Of a stretch of 64,000 bases of DNA, positions 53,511 through 62,470 are shown piece by piece. Source of the DNA: Palsa-504 sp963705835 (GTDB taxonomy: Bacteria > Actinomycetota > Actinomycetes > Streptosporangiales > Streptosporangiaceae); contig CAVPLC010000080.1 in the NCBI GenBank assembly GCA_963705835.1, forward strand, positions 98,474-162,473, given 5' to 3'. The translations under genes were made by a program, and so were the position numbers. Under the pieces are notes generated by a model. The model ran no database searches, was not told where the DNA came from, and saw only the letters and a program-made list of their open reading frames with translations. Numbering within the stretch: position 1 is the first letter of the stretch; each line of letters begins with the position of its first letter.

Positions 53511-54899
53511 TCAGCAGGGGCCGAGGCGGTCGGCCAGGTAGGTCTCCACCTGGTCCAGTCCGACGCGTTCCTGGCGCATGGTGTCACGATCCCTGACCGT
53601 GACAGCGTTGTCGTTCAGGGTGTCGAAGTCGACGGTGACGCAGTACGGGGTGCCGATCTCGTCCTGCCGCCGGTACCTGCGGCCGATCGCGCTGGCGTCG
53701 TCGAACTCGGTGTTCCAGCGCTTGCGCAGGGCCGCGGCCAGGTCGCGGGCCTTGGGCGACAGGTCGGCGTTGCGCGACAGCGGGAGCACGGCCGCCTTGA
53801 CCGGCGCGAGCCTGGGGTCCAGGCGCAGCACGGTCCGCTTCTCCAGGTTGCCCTTGGCGTCCGGCGCCTCGTCCTCGGCGTACGCGTCGAGCAGGAACGT
53901 CAGCGCGCCCCGGTCGACGCCGGCCGCGGGCTCGACCACGAACGGGATGAACCGCTCGTTCGTCTCCTGGTCCAGGTAGGACATGTCCTGCTTGGACGCG
54001 TTCTGGTGGGTGGTCAGGTCGTAATCGGTGCGGTTGGCGATGCCTTCCAGTTCGCCCCACTCGTTGCCCACGAAGTCAAACTTGTACTCGATGTCCACCG
54101 TGCGCTTGGAATAGTGCGACAGCTTTTCCTTCGGGTGCTCGTAGAGCCGCAGGTTCTGCTCGCGGATGCCGAGGTCGAGGTACCAGCGGAAGCGCTCGTT
54201 GATCCAGTACTCGTGCCATTCCTCGTCGGTGCCCGGGCGGACGAAGAACTCCATCTCCATCTGCTCGAACTCGCGGGTCCGGAAGATGAAGTTGCCCGGG
54301 GTGATCTCGTTGCGGAACGACTTGCCGATCTGGCCGATGCCGAACGGGATCTTGCGGCGCGAGGTCTGCAGCACGTTGCGGAAGTTGATGAAGATGCCCT
54401 GCGCGGTCTCCGGGCGAAGGTAGGCGAGCCCGGACTCGTCTTCGGTCGCGCCGAGGTGGGTGCTCAGCAGGCCGTTGAACATGCGCGGTTCGGTGAAGGC
54501 GCCCTTGGTGCCGCAGTTCGGGCAGTTGATCTCGGCCAGGCCGCCGACCGGGGCGTGGCCGTGCTTGTCCTCGTAGGCCTCGATCAGCTGATCGGCGCGG
54601 AACCGCTTGTGGCAGGACAGGCACTCGGTCAGCGGGTCGACGAACTCGGCGACGTGGCCGCTGGCCTCCCAGACCTCCCGGGCGAGGATCACGGACGAAT
54701 CGAGGCCGACGATGTCGTCGCGCTCGGTCACCATCGTCCGCCACCACTGGCGCTTGATGTTGTTCTTCAGCTCCACGCCGAGGGGACCGTAGTCCCAGGC
54801 AGCCCGCAGGCCCCCGTAGATCTCGCTGGACGGGTAGACGAACCCCCGTCGTTTGCTCAGGCTGACAATGGCGTCGAGGCGGTCACTGCGCAGGGCCAT
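53511..54899 (-). CDS. glyS: glycine--tRNA ligase
   Basis: 462 residues from ATG 54899. Alpha-2-type class II glycyl-tRNA synthetase: FVYPSSEIYGGLRAAWDYGPLGVELKNNI, a zinc-like pair CLSCHKRF and CPNCGTKG, LRPETAQGIFINF, motif 2 KSFRNEITPGNFIFRTREFEQMEMEFF, motif 3 region GVDRGALTFLLDAY, and the C-terminal anticodon domain. It charges tRNA-Gly in the cytoplasm. The position near ppdK and uppS-recO matches Streptomyces. Confidence 0.97.
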   Translation of the reverse strand: MALRSDRLDAIVSLSKRRGFVYPSSEIYGGLRAAWDYGPLGVELKNNIKRQWWRTMVTERDDIVGLDSSVILAREVWEASGHVAEFVDPLTECLSCHKRFRADQLIEAYEDKHGHAPVGGLAEINCPNCGTKGAFTEPRMFNGLLSTHLGATEDESGLAYLRPETAQGIFINFRNVLQTSRRKIPFGIGQIGKSFRNEITPGNFIFRTREFEQMEMEFFVRPGTDEEWHEYWINERFRWYLDLGIREQNLRLYEHPKEKLSHYSKRTVDIEYKFDFVGNEWGELEGIANRTDYDLTTHQNASKQDMSYLDQETNERFIPFVVEPAAGVDRGALTFLLDAYAEDEAPDAKGNLEKRTVLRLDPRLAPVKAAVLPLSRNADLSPKARDLAAALRKRWNTEFDDASAIGRRYRRQDEIGTPYCVTVDFDTLNDNAVTVRDRDTMRQERVGLDQVETYLADRLGPC

Positions 54900-55075
54900 C
54901 AGAGGTCTCCATCCGGCTGGCGGTCGGCGGGCGCGACGGGCGCGATCCCCGTGGTGATTCCGGCGCGGGTGCGGTGTCAGTTGCTTGGCGTCATCCGCGG
55001 CCGGAGCCCCTAGCTTAGGAGCACCGGGCGATGATAGCGAACTGAATTGGCCTGGTGCGGATGGGTGAGGGCTCG

Positions 55076-56617
55076 TCACCCGCGCGCCACCGCGCTGTTG
55101 ACCAGATCGGAGTCTATGTCCAGCGCGATCCCGCCGACCGTCACCGTGTGCGCGCCCGCGTACTGCTTGGACCGCTGCGAGGCCGACCAGACCGTGGCGT
55201 TCAGGTACGGCGATCCGGTCAGGTTGGTGGCGTTGTCCCAGAGCGCGAACCACATCGCCTGCGGCTCGGCGAGCGCGCGGCCGGACAGGGTGGTGTTGGT
55301 CTGCAGGTCGATCGCTGCCGAATCCGCGCTGGAGTAGACCCCGGACACGTAACCACTGGCGTTCAGCTGCCTGGTCCAGGCGTCGAGGAAGCTGAGCACC
55401 GCGTTCCTGCAGCTCGCCTTCGTGTGGTCGTAGCCTTCCATGTCGTAGTAGATCGGCGTTCCCTGGCCCAGGTGGAACATGGTCGCGTCGGCCACGGCCT
55501 GGTTGGCGGCCGCGGTCCCCTCCGAGGCGGCCTGCGACGGGTTTATCTCCTGGCTGAAGCTGTCGCACGGCGCCTGCAGCCCGACGAAGGTAGGCATCAG
55601 CGACCAGCCCATGGCCTCGGTGGCCTGGATCCAGCTCGCGGACAGGTTGCCGTAGTCGCAGGCCATTTCCTGGCCGCCGATGTAGATGGCGGTGGCGGAG
55701 TACTTGGCCCGCCAGGCCTTCATGGTCGCCAGCGAGGGAGCGGTGCAGGTGTCGAAGCCGGCCAGGGTGCCGGACGTCGCGGCCACGGGCGGCGCGGGCG
55801 ACGGCTTGGCCGGCGGCGTGGGCGTGGGCGTGGGTGACGGCTCGACCGGCGAGGGGGGCGGGGACGGCCACCAGCCCACGAGCCCCGGCGGCAGGGTCGA
55901 CGTCGGAGACGGCTGTGAGGCGGCGCTCGAGGGCTTGTTGGCCGGGGCCGTGGCCTTGGCCTGCTGGTTCGGCTGGGCCGGGGCCGTGGGTTTGGCGGAT
56001 CCGGCGGATGAGCCGGCCGCCGCCCGGCCGGACATGGCCTGGCGCAGGTTGGTCAGCATCTGCAGCATCGCGTCCGGATCGGAACCGTAGGTCGCGGTGA
56101 CGGAGAAGGCCGGGTTCGGCGTGGCGAGCGCGAACTCGTGCAGCGCCGCGTTCTGCATGATCGTGCCGGGCGCGACGTTCATGTGCGGGCTCAGCCGGTT
56201 GGGCCCCGGCTGCGCCCGCTGATCGGTCTGCACCGGCGTGGACGGCTGGCCCGGGGCGGCCGGGGCGCCGATGCTCAGCGTGTCGGCCCGGCCGATCAGG
56301 CCCGGTGGGCAGTTCTGGTTGGGGCCCGGGGTGCCGAGATAAACCGCGTTAATGTCGTAGCGGACGCATTGACTGGGGTCCTTATCCAGCGAGTACACCG
56401 GCCAGCCGGCCGGGACCTTGATCTGGTAGCCGCGGAACTGCACCGTTTTCATGGCCGGTAGCGCCCGTCCGGCGGGTGCGGCAGTCGTTTTCTTCGCGAC
56501 CGGCCGGATGGCGGCGGTGAGGGTTACATCGGAGATAACGTGCTGAGGCCCCACCCCCGATCCGATTCCCCCGAAGGCGTACCCGCCGACCATGACAGCC
56601 ACTGCCGCGCGACGCAT
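55076..56617 (-). CDS. secreted DUF1906 (Rv2525c-like glycoside hydrolase-like) protein
   Basis: 513 residues from ATG 56617, behind GGGGGA. N-terminal signal RRAAVAVMVGGYAFGGIGSG. The first 170 mature residues are a variable domain. A long Pro/Ser/Thr/Ala linker (KPTAPAQPNQQAK to PTPTPTPPAKPSPAPP) follows. The last 210 residues are a DUF1906 domain: LAGFDTCTAPSLATMKAWRAKYSATAIYIGGQ, WSLMPTFVGLQAPC, GTPIYYDMEGYDHTKASCRNAVLSFLDAW and YVSGVYSS. The family is thought to act on peptidoglycan or to be a GH25-like fold. Triplicated CGTTTGCGG motif upstream. Confidence 0.85.
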   Translation of the reverse strand: MRRAAVAVMVGGYAFGGIGSGVGPQHVISDVTLTAAIRPVAKKTTAAPAGRALPAMKTVQFRGYQIKVPAGWPVYSLDKDPSQCVRYDINAVYLGTPGPNQNCPPGLIGRADTLSIGAPAAPGQPSTPVQTDQRAQPGPNRLSPHMNVAPGTIMQNAALHEFALATPNPAFSVTATYGSDPDAMLQMLTNLRQAMSGRAAAGSSAGSAKPTAPAQPNQQAKATAPANKPSSAASQPSPTSTLPPGLVGWWPSPPPSPVEPSPTPTPTPPAKPSPAPPVAATSGTLAGFDTCTAPSLATMKAWRAKYSATAIYIGGQEMACDYGNLSASWIQATEAMGWSLMPTFVGLQAPCDSFSQEINPSQAASEGTAAANQAVADATMFHLGQGTPIYYDMEGYDHTKASCRNAVLSFLDAWTRQLNASGYVSGVYSSADSAAIDLQTNTTLSGRALAEPQAMWFALWDNATNLTGSPYLNATVWSASQRSKQYAGAHTVTVGGIALDIDSDLVNSAVARG

Positions 56618-56944
56618 TAAAATCCCCCTGATTAACCCCGTTGACATTGGTCCCCTGAAAGCTCGCGAGCACGCCAAAGACCGATTCGTCTCACAAATGC
56701 GGTCCCGGCGCACCGGCAGCAGTAATGTTCCCAGTATCCGCAGAGTTACGCACAGTTACACGGATCGTTTGCGGGAAAGCTGGCGGGCGCCGTGCGGGCG
56801 CGAGGCGCGTTTGCGGATAGTTCTCATAAGGCGAAACTACGTTCGTCTGCGGAAACGTTTCGAGTCCGCCTAGTTCGAGCTGACCCCTGGCGGGGCCGCG
56901 GGCGCACGCACCCCGCGCGGGGCGTCCGGGTATGAGGCCGGGCG
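56618..56944. promoter_or_regulatory. intergenic region with three CGTYTGCGG motifs
   Basis: CGTTTGCGG at 56766-56774 and 56808-56816 and CGTCTGCGG at 56844-56852, spaced 42 and 36 bases apart, lie between uppS and the DUF1906 gene. The DUF1906 gene reads away from them. No coding frame is supported. Confidence 0.5.
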
Positions 56945-57766
56945 TCAGAGGGCTGGGACCGGGTTGGGCTCGGCGCCGCCGTACCTTCGGTCGCGGCTGG
57001 CGAAGATCTCGCAGGCGTGCCACAGGTGGCGGCGGTCGAAGTCGGGCCAGAGGGTGTCGAGGAAGACCAGTTCGGCGTAGGCGGACTGCCACAGGAGGAA
57101 GTTCGAAAGGCGCTGCTCGCCGGATGACCTGACGAAAAGATCGACTTCCGGAATCCCGGGCTCGTCCAGGTAGCGAGCGAACACCTTTTCGTTAATCTTC
57201 TCCGGACGAAGTTTTCCCGCCGCCACATCGGCCGCGATGGCGGCCGCGGCGTCGGCGATCTCCGCGCGGCCCCCGTAGTTAACGCAGAATTGCAGGGTCA
57301 GGACGGAATTGTCGGCCGACATCTGCTCGGCGTACTCCAGTTCGCTGATGACGCTGCGCCAGAGCCGAGGGCGCCGGCCCGCCCACCGGATGCGGACGCC
57401 CATCTCGTTGAGCAGATCACGACGCCGGTGAATGACGTCGCGGTTAAAGCCCATCAGGAAGCGCACTTCATCCGGCGAGCGCCGCCAGTTCTCGGTCGAG
57501 AAGGCGTAGGCGGACAGGTACGGAATGCCGAGCTCGATGGCGCCCATGATGACGTCGAGCAGCGATGACTCGCCCTCCTTGTGACCCTCGGTCCTGGGCA
57601 GCCCGCGCTTTGTGGCCCAGCGGCCGTCGCCGTCCATGACCAGGGCCACGTGCCGGGGCAGGAACTCGGCCGGGATGTCCGGCGGCTTGACGCCGCTCGG
57701 GTGGGGATCGGGCGGGCGCACGGGCGCCGGGCGCGGTCCCTGGGTCTTCGGGTTCCGCTCCCCCAT
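56945..57766 (-). CDS. uppS: isoprenyl transferase (undecaprenyl/decaprenyl diphosphate synthase type)
   Basis: 273 residues from ATG 57766. After a Pro-rich start, HVALVMDGDGRWATKRGLPRTEGHKEGE carries the active-site Asp45; the usual DGNGRW has Asp47 in place of Asn. YAFSTENWRRSPDEVRFLMGF, CVNYGGRAEI and LFVRSSGEQRLSNFLLWQSAYAE complete the family. It makes the long-chain cis-prenyl carrier for cell-wall assembly. ATG overlaps the recO stop by one base, so it is coupled to recO, as in Streptomyces and Mycobacterium. Confidence 0.94.
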   Translation of the reverse strand: MGERNPKTQGPRPAPVRPPDPHPSGVKPPDIPAEFLPRHVALVMDGDGRWATKRGLPRTEGHKEGESSLLDVIMGAIELGIPYLSAYAFSTENWRRSPDEVRFLMGFNRDVIHRRRDLLNEMGVRIRWAGRRPRLWRSVISELEYAEQMSADNSVLTLQFCVNYGGRAEIADAAAAIAADVAAGKLRPEKINEKVFARYLDEPGIPEVDLFVRSSGEQRLSNFLLWQSAYAELVFLDTLWPDFDRRHLWHACEIFASRDRRYGGAEPNPVPAL

Positions 57767-58566
57767 CACACGCGCTCCACGTGACGCAGCGAACGAATCG
57801 AATGCTCCAGGTGCCATTGCAGGTAGGCCGCCACCAGCCCGCTGCACTCTACCCGGTGCCTTCGCTCGCTGCGGTCGGCGCTGTCCCAGTCGCCCTGCAG
57901 CAGCGCGAGCATCAGGGCCACCGTCGCCGCCGCGGGCGACGCGGCGCCGGGCGGGCGGCAGGACGCGCATACCATGCCGCCGGCCGCGATGGCGAAGGCC
58001 GGCAACCGCAGGTCGCCAGAGGCTGACAGCCGCGGGTCGCCGGTGGCCGGGCCGTCCTCGCCGCGGTTGCGGCTCCGCCCTGACGCGCCGCAGCGGGCGC
58101 ACTCGGTCAGGGCGGGCGCGTATCCGGCCACGGCGAGCGAGCGCAGCAGGAAGGCGTCCAGGATGAGCCGGGGGTCATGCTTCCCCTCGCCCATGGCGCG
58201 CAGCCCGCCGATGAGCAGCAGCAGCTGGCGCAGCGCGGGCTCCTTCTCGACCGGGGTGAACCGCTCGGCGGTTTCCAGCATGGCCACGCCGGCGGTGTAG
58301 CGAGGATAGTCGCCGGTCAGCGGCTCGCCGTAGGGGCGGATCACCTCGGCCTGCGTGATCACGTCCAGGGAGCGCCCCGGGTGCAGCATCAGGTCGACGT
58401 GCGTGAACGGCTCCAGCCGGGCGCCGAACCGCGACTTCGTCCGGCGCACGCCCTTGGCCACCGCGCGGACCCGCCCGGTGCTCCGGCCCAGCACGGTGAT
58501 GATCCGGTCGGCCTCGCCCAGCTTCTGCGTCCGCAGCACGATCCCGTCATCCCGGTACAGCTGCAC
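57766..58566 (-). CDS. recO: DNA repair protein RecO
   Basis: 266 residues. OB-fold N-terminus YRDDGIVLRTQKLGEADRIITVLGRSTGRVRAVAKGVRRTKSRFG in the family pattern, a helical middle (HVDLMLHPGRSLDVITQAEVI), and a C-terminal zinc-like pair CARCGASG and CASCRPP. RecO loads RecA with RecR in gap repair. GTG 58566 starts the gene. Downstream uppS overlaps by one base. Confidence 0.94.
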   Translation of the reverse strand: MQLYRDDGIVLRTQKLGEADRIITVLGRSTGRVRAVAKGVRRTKSRFGARLEPFTHVDLMLHPGRSLDVITQAEVIRPYGEPLTGDYPRYTAGVAMLETAERFTPVEKEPALRQLLLLIGGLRAMGEGKHDPRLILDAFLLRSLAVAGYAPALTECARCGASGRSRNRGEDGPATGDPRLSASGDLRLPAFAIAAGGMVCASCRPPGAASPAAATVALMLALLQGDWDSADRSERRHRVECSGLVAAYLQWHLEHSIRSLRHVERV

Positions 58567-58590
58567 CTATCTATTGTCCCGCATACGCGA

Positions 58591-58628
58591 CTGAGGCGGG
58601 GCCAGCGACCGGCTGGGCCCCGCCTCAG
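58591..58628. terminator. perfect 13-bp hairpin after leuA
   Basis: CTGAGGCGGGGCC pairs with GGCCCCGCCTCAG around a 12-base loop, just past the leuA stop and before recO. No T-run follows on the reverse strand, but the stem is perfect. Confidence 0.7.
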
Positions 58629-58635
58629 GATTGGG

Positions 58636-60369
58636 TCAGGCGCGGCGGGAGCGGTTTACCGCGGACAGGACCGCGCGCATCGAGGCGGTGACGGTGTTCG
58701 TGTCGATGCCGACGCCCCAGAAGACCTGGCTGCCGATCTCGCACTCCACGTACGCGGCGGCCTGCGCGTCGGTGCCCTGGGTCAGCGCGTGCTCGGTGTA
58801 GTCCAGGACCCGCGCGTGGAAGCCGATGGTGGCCAGCGCGTCGCAGAACGCCGAGATCGGGCCGTTGCCGACCCCCTCGACCTGCTGGGCCTCGCCGTCG
58901 GCGGAGATCTCCGCGGCGAGCGCGTGCTTGGACTCCACGACCGAGGACGTCTGGTGGTCGAGCAGCGCGAGCGGGCCCGGGGCCAGGTACTCGGCGTAGA
59001 AGATGTCCCACATCTGAGCCGGGGACACCTCGCCGCCCTCGGCGTCGGTGTGGGCCTGGATGACCCGGGAGAACTCGATCTGCAGGCGGCGCGGCAGGTC
59101 CAGCCGGTGTTCGGCCTTCATGACGTACGCGACGCCGCCCTTGCCGGACTGCGAGTTGACCCTGATCACCGCTTCGTAGGTGCGGCCCACGTCGTGCGGG
59201 TCGATCGGCAGGTACGGCACGGCCCACGGGTACTCGGCGAACGGCATGCCGGCGCTGGCCGCCTCGGCCTCCAGCGCCTCGAAGCCCTTCTTGATCGCGT
59301 CCTGGTGGGAGCCGGAGAAGGCGGTGTAGACCAGGTCGCCCGCGTAGGGGTGGCGCGGGTGAACGGGGAGCTGGTTGCAGTACTCGACGGTGCGACGGAT
59401 CTCGTCGATGTCGGAGAAGTTGATCATCGGGTCGATGCCCTGGCTGAACAGGTTCAGGCCCAGGGTGACCAGGCATACGTTGCCGGTGCGCTCGCCGTTG
59501 CCGAACAGGCAGCCCTCGATCCGGTCGGCGCCCGCGAGCACGGCCAGCTCGGCGTCGGCGACCGCGGTGCCGCGGTCGTTGTGCGTGTGCACCGACAGGC
59601 ACACGTAGTCCCGGTCCGGCAGGTTCCGGCTCATCCACTCGATCTGGTCGGCGTAGACGTTCGGCGTGGACCGCTCGACGGTGCACGGCAGGTTGAGGAT
59701 GATCTCCCGGTCCGGCCCGGGCTGCCAGACGTCCATGACGCCCGCGCAGACGTCGGCGGCGAAGTCGAGCTCGGTGTCCATGAAGATCTCCGGCGAGTAC
59801 TCATAGCCGAAGTCCGCGTCGCCGAGCAGGGCCTCGGCGTACTTCATGACGTGCCGGGTGCCCTCGACGGCGAGCGCCTTGCACTCCTCGCGGTCGATGC
59901 GGAACACCACGCGGCGGAAGATCGGGGCGGTCGCGTTGTACATGTGCACGGTGGCGCGCGCCGCGCCGCGCAGCGACTGGACCGAGCGCTCGATCAGGTC
60001 TTCGCGCGCCTGGGTGAGCACGGAGATCCTGACGTCATCGGGGATGCGGTCGTCCTCGATCAGCTCGCGGACGAAGTTGAAGTCGGCCTGGCTCGCGGAC
60101 GGGAACCCGACCTCGATCTCCTTGTAGCCCATCCGCACCAGCAGGTCGAACATCTCGTGCTTGCGGGCCGGGCTCATCGGGTCGATCAGCGCCTGGTTAC
60201 CGTCCCGGAGATCGGTCGACAGCCAGCGCGGTGCCTTGGTGATGGATCTGCCGGGCCAGGTGCGGTCGGGCAGGTCAACCGGGCGGAACGGGGTGTAGCG
60301 GTGACACGGCATGCCGCTCGGTTGCTGATATACGGGTGCGACGCGACTGAACGCGTGATCGTGCTGCAT
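58636..60369 (-). CDS. leuA: 2-isopropylmalate synthase
   Basis: 577 residues from ATG 60369. Barrel: LSTDLRDGNQALIDPMSPARKHEMFDLLVRMGYKEIEVGFPSAS, TVHMYNATAPIFRRVVF, LSVHTHNDRGTAVADAELA (metal-binding His) and GCLFGNGERTGNVCLVTLGLNLFSQGIDP. The C-terminal regulatory domain (from about 430) gives leucine feedback. Catalyses the first committed step of leucine synthesis. A leucine-rich leader peptide and hairpin lie upstream. Confidence 0.97.
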   Translation of the reverse strand: MQHDHAFSRVAPVYQQPSGMPCHRYTPFRPVDLPDRTWPGRSITKAPRWLSTDLRDGNQALIDPMSPARKHEMFDLLVRMGYKEIEVGFPSASQADFNFVRELIEDDRIPDDVRISVLTQAREDLIERSVQSLRGAARATVHMYNATAPIFRRVVFRIDREECKALAVEGTRHVMKYAEALLGDADFGYEYSPEIFMDTELDFAADVCAGVMDVWQPGPDREIILNLPCTVERSTPNVYADQIEWMSRNLPDRDYVCLSVHTHNDRGTAVADAELAVLAGADRIEGCLFGNGERTGNVCLVTLGLNLFSQGIDPMINFSDIDEIRRTVEYCNQLPVHPRHPYAGDLVYTAFSGSHQDAIKKGFEALEAEAASAGMPFAEYPWAVPYLPIDPHDVGRTYEAVIRVNSQSGKGGVAYVMKAEHRLDLPRRLQIEFSRVIQAHTDAEGGEVSPAQMWDIFYAEYLAPGPLALLDHQTSSVVESKHALAAEISADGEAQQVEGVGNGPISAFCDALATIGFHARVLDYTEHALTQGTDAQAAAYVECEIGSQVFWGVGIDTNTVTASMRAVLSAVNRSRRA

Positions 60370-60420
60370 GGTCTGCTTCCTCGGAGCTGGTGGACGGTGG
60401 CCAGCGAACACGGAAAGACC

Positions 60421-60458
60421 CCGCGACGAGGGAGCCGGCCTATCGGCCCCCGTCGCGG
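60421..60458 (-). promoter_or_regulatory. attenuator-like hairpin upstream of leuA
   Basis: CCGCGACG (60421-60428) pairs with CGTCGCGG (60451-60458), enclosing an inner GGCC pairing. On the leftward transcript it ends 51 bases before leuA and is followed by GGTCTTTCC. It covers the end of the leader peptide ORF, so ribosome stalling on leucine codons could change the folding. Confidence 0.6.
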
Positions 60459-60487
60459 CCGCTAAGCAGGAGCAGCTCACGCAACAT
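60440..60487 (-). CDS. leuA leader peptide
   Basis: 15 codons, MLRELLLLSGRDGGR then TAG, with four Leu codons in a row (CTG CTC CTG CTT), about 70 bases upstream of leuA. Leader peptides with runs of the end-product amino acid mediate transcription attenuation. TACAGT lies 8 bases before the ATG, which would give an almost leaderless leader transcript. Confidence 0.75.
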   Translation of the reverse strand: MLRELLLLSGRDGGR

Positions 60488-60594
60488 TGCCACCCACTGT
60501 ATCAGGGAGACGACGGCACGATGCGGCGGGGTGCCAGGGCACGCGAGCGAATAATCGGTGGCGTTCGGCGGCGGGGGCGAGGTTGGCTTGGGGG

Positions 60595-61599
60595 ATGCAT
60601 ATCGAGCGAGTTGACCTGGCGGACGAGGCGAGCATTCGCGCGTGCGACGAGGCGTTCCTGGCCGCTCAGCGGGCCGACTGCCCGGGAGAACCGGAGCTGA
60701 CCGGTTCGGTGTTCCGCGGCTGGCTGACCGTGGGCTGGGGCGGCGACCCGCGGGAGGTGTGGCTGGCGCCGGGCCAGGCGGGGGGCGCGGCCGGGTGGTA
60801 CCGGCTGGAGCTGCCCGAGCGGGAGAACCAGGGCCGGGGCTACTTGGAGCTGGTGGTGCATCCGGAGCAGCGGCGCCGCGGGGTGGGCACCGCGCTGCTG
60901 CGGCACGCGGCGGCGCGCGCGGCTGAGCACGGGCGTTCGGTGCTCAGCGGCCCGGCGCGCGACGGCACGCCCGGCGACGCCTTCGCGCGCGCGGCCGGGG
61001 CGCGGGCCGGGGTGGTGGAGGTCCAGCGGGTACAGGACCTCCGCACGCTGGACGAGGGCAGGATCGCCGGGCTGCGCGAGCAGGCCGAGCGGGCTGCGGA
61101 CGGCTACTCGGTGGTGTCGTGGACCGGGGCGGTGCCCGAGGAGTACATCGAGCAGGCCGCGGCGCTGTACGCCGCGATGAACGACGCGCCGCACAGCCCC
61201 GGGGAAGAGCCCGCGGCATGGGACGAGCGGCGGGTGCGCGAAGACGAGGCTCGGCGCCCGGTCTACGGCACGCGCGACTACACGGTTGTGGTCCGGCATG
61301 ACGCCAGCGGCGAGCTGGCCGCGCTCAGCGTGGTGGTCGTGGATCCCGCCGACCCGGGCTGGGGGCACCAGGCGATGACGGCGGTGACCCGCAAGCACCG
61401 CGGGCACCGGCTCGGCCTGCTGGTGAAGGTGGCGATGATGGACTGGCTCGCCACGGCGGAGCCGCAGGTGGAGCGCATCGCGACGTGGAACGCGCGGTCC
61501 AACTCGCACATGATCGCGGTCAACGAGGCCCTCGGCTACACGGTCCTCGGGCCGCCCGCCACCACGTGGCTCCTCGACGTGGCGAGCGCGCGTGCATGA
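60595..61599 (+). CDS. GNAT family N-acetyltransferase, two-domain
   Basis: 334 residues. The first GNAT domain has LELVVHPEQRRRGVGTALLRHAAARAAE, the acetyl-CoA loop. The second half has AMTAVTRKHRGHRLGLLVKVAMMDWLA and NSHMIAVNEALGYTVLG, another GNAT fold. Tandem GNAT proteins of this type occur in actinobacteria; substrate unknown. The stop overlaps the next gene (ATGA at 61596). Confidence 0.9.
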   Translation: MHIERVDLADEASIRACDEAFLAAQRADCPGEPELTGSVFRGWLTVGWGGDPREVWLAPGQAGGAAGWYRLELPERENQGRGYLELVVHPEQRRRGVGTALLRHAAARAAEHGRSVLSGPARDGTPGDAFARAAGARAGVVEVQRVQDLRTLDEGRIAGLREQAERAADGYSVVSWTGAVPEEYIEQAAALYAAMNDAPHSPGEEPAAWDERRVREDEARRPVYGTRDYTVVVRHDASGELAALSVVVVDPADPGWGHQAMTAVTRKHRGHRLGLLVKVAMMDWLATAEPQVERIATWNARSNSHMIAVNEALGYTVLGPPATTWLLDVASARA

Positions 61600-61966
61600 T
61601 CGGGAGACTGCACCACGTGATCCTGGACTGCCGCGATCCGGCGGCGCTAGCGGCGTTCTACTCCGAGTCCTGCTCGGGCAGCCGGTCACCTACACCAGCG
61701 AGGATTTCGTCGTGGTCGCGGCCAACGACACCTCGTCGGGCCTCGCGTTCCAGCTCGCGCCCGACCATCAGCCGCCCACCTGGCCAGATCCGGCCTCCTC
61801 GCAGCAGGTGCATCTGGACGTGATGGTCGAGGACGTGGCCGCGGCAGGACCGCGGGTGCTGGCTCTCGGAGCGGTCAGGCTGGACGGCGACGTCTACGCC
61901 GATCCGGCCGGGCATACGTTCTGCCTGATCAGGCGGCCGCGGTGGGCGCCACCCATCGCTGAGTAG
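61596..61966 (+). CDS. VOC family (glyoxalase/bleomycin resistance-like) protein, frameshifted
   Basis: ATG 61596 overlaps the GNAT stop. The first frame reads MIGRLHHVILDCRDPAALAAFYSE (metal-binding His in HHVILD). After a shift near 61670 another frame continues PVTYTSEDFVVVAAND, HLDVMVEDVAAAG and YADPAGHTFCLIRRP. The metal ligands are otherwise in place. A small betaalphabeta-beta-beta enzyme of unknown substrate. A single-base indel would restore it. Confidence 0.8.
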
Positions 61967-61971
61967 GGCGC

Positions 61972-62463
61972 TCAGTCGTAGAAGCCGAGGCGGCGGAGCT
62001 GGCGGGGGTTGCGCTGCCAGTCCTTGGCGATCTTGACGTGCAGGTCCAGGAAGACCTTGGTGCCGAGCAGGGCCTCGATCTGGCGCCGGGCGCGGCTGCC
62101 GACGTCCTTGAGCCGCGCGCCCCCGGCGCCGATGACGATGGCCTTCTGGCTCGGCCGCTCGACGTACAGCTCGGCGTGCACGTCGACCAGGTCGTCCCGG
62201 CCGGGCCGCGGGCCCATCTCCTCGACCACGACCGCGATCGAATGCGGCAGCTCGTCGCGCACACCGTCCAGCGCGGCCTCCCTGATCAGCTCGGCGACCA
62301 TGATCTGCTCCGGCTCGTCGGTCAGCTCGCCGTCCGGGTACAGCGGGCGGCCCTCGGGCAGGTGCGAGACCAGCACGTCGGTCAGCACGTCGAGCTGGAA
62401 TCCGGTTACCGCCGACACCGGCACACCGGTTTCTCCGGGAATCTCACACCGGTGGACGTTCAC
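61972..62463 (-). CDS. era: GTPase Era, C-terminal part only
   Basis: The 163-residue frame ends normally (WQRNPRQLRRLGFYD). It contains VPVSAVTGFQLDVLTDVLVSHLPEGRPLYPDGELTDEPEQIMVAELIREA, then a KH domain with ERPSQKAIVIGAGGARLKDVGSRARRQIEALLGTKVFLDLHVKIAKDW. All GTP-binding motifs (G1-G4) are missing, since the sequence changes character near 62430. Era binds 16S rRNA during small-subunit assembly. The downstream neighbour pattern fits the actinobacterial order. Confidence 0.9.
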   Translation of the reverse strand: MNVHRCEIPGETGVPVSAVTGFQLDVLTDVLVSHLPEGRPLYPDGELTDEPEQIMVAELIREAALDGVRDELPHSIAVVVEEMGPRPGRDDLVDVHAELYVERPSQKAIVIGAGGARLKDVGSRARRQIEALLGTKVFLDLHVKIAKDWQRNPRQLRRLGFYD

Positions 62464-62470
62464 ATCGTTA
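62426..62470. other. junction between high-GC actinobacterial DNA and lower-GC DNA
   Basis: Left of about 62430 the sequence encodes Era residues in high-GC codons. To the right the composition drops and the reverse strand encodes a YceI-family protein of different style. The repeated ACACCGGT (about 62422 and 62447) lies at the junction. Confidence 0.8.

Noticed and set aside
58177..60465. A 762-codon + strand frame
   Set aside because: Antisense of leuA and recO.
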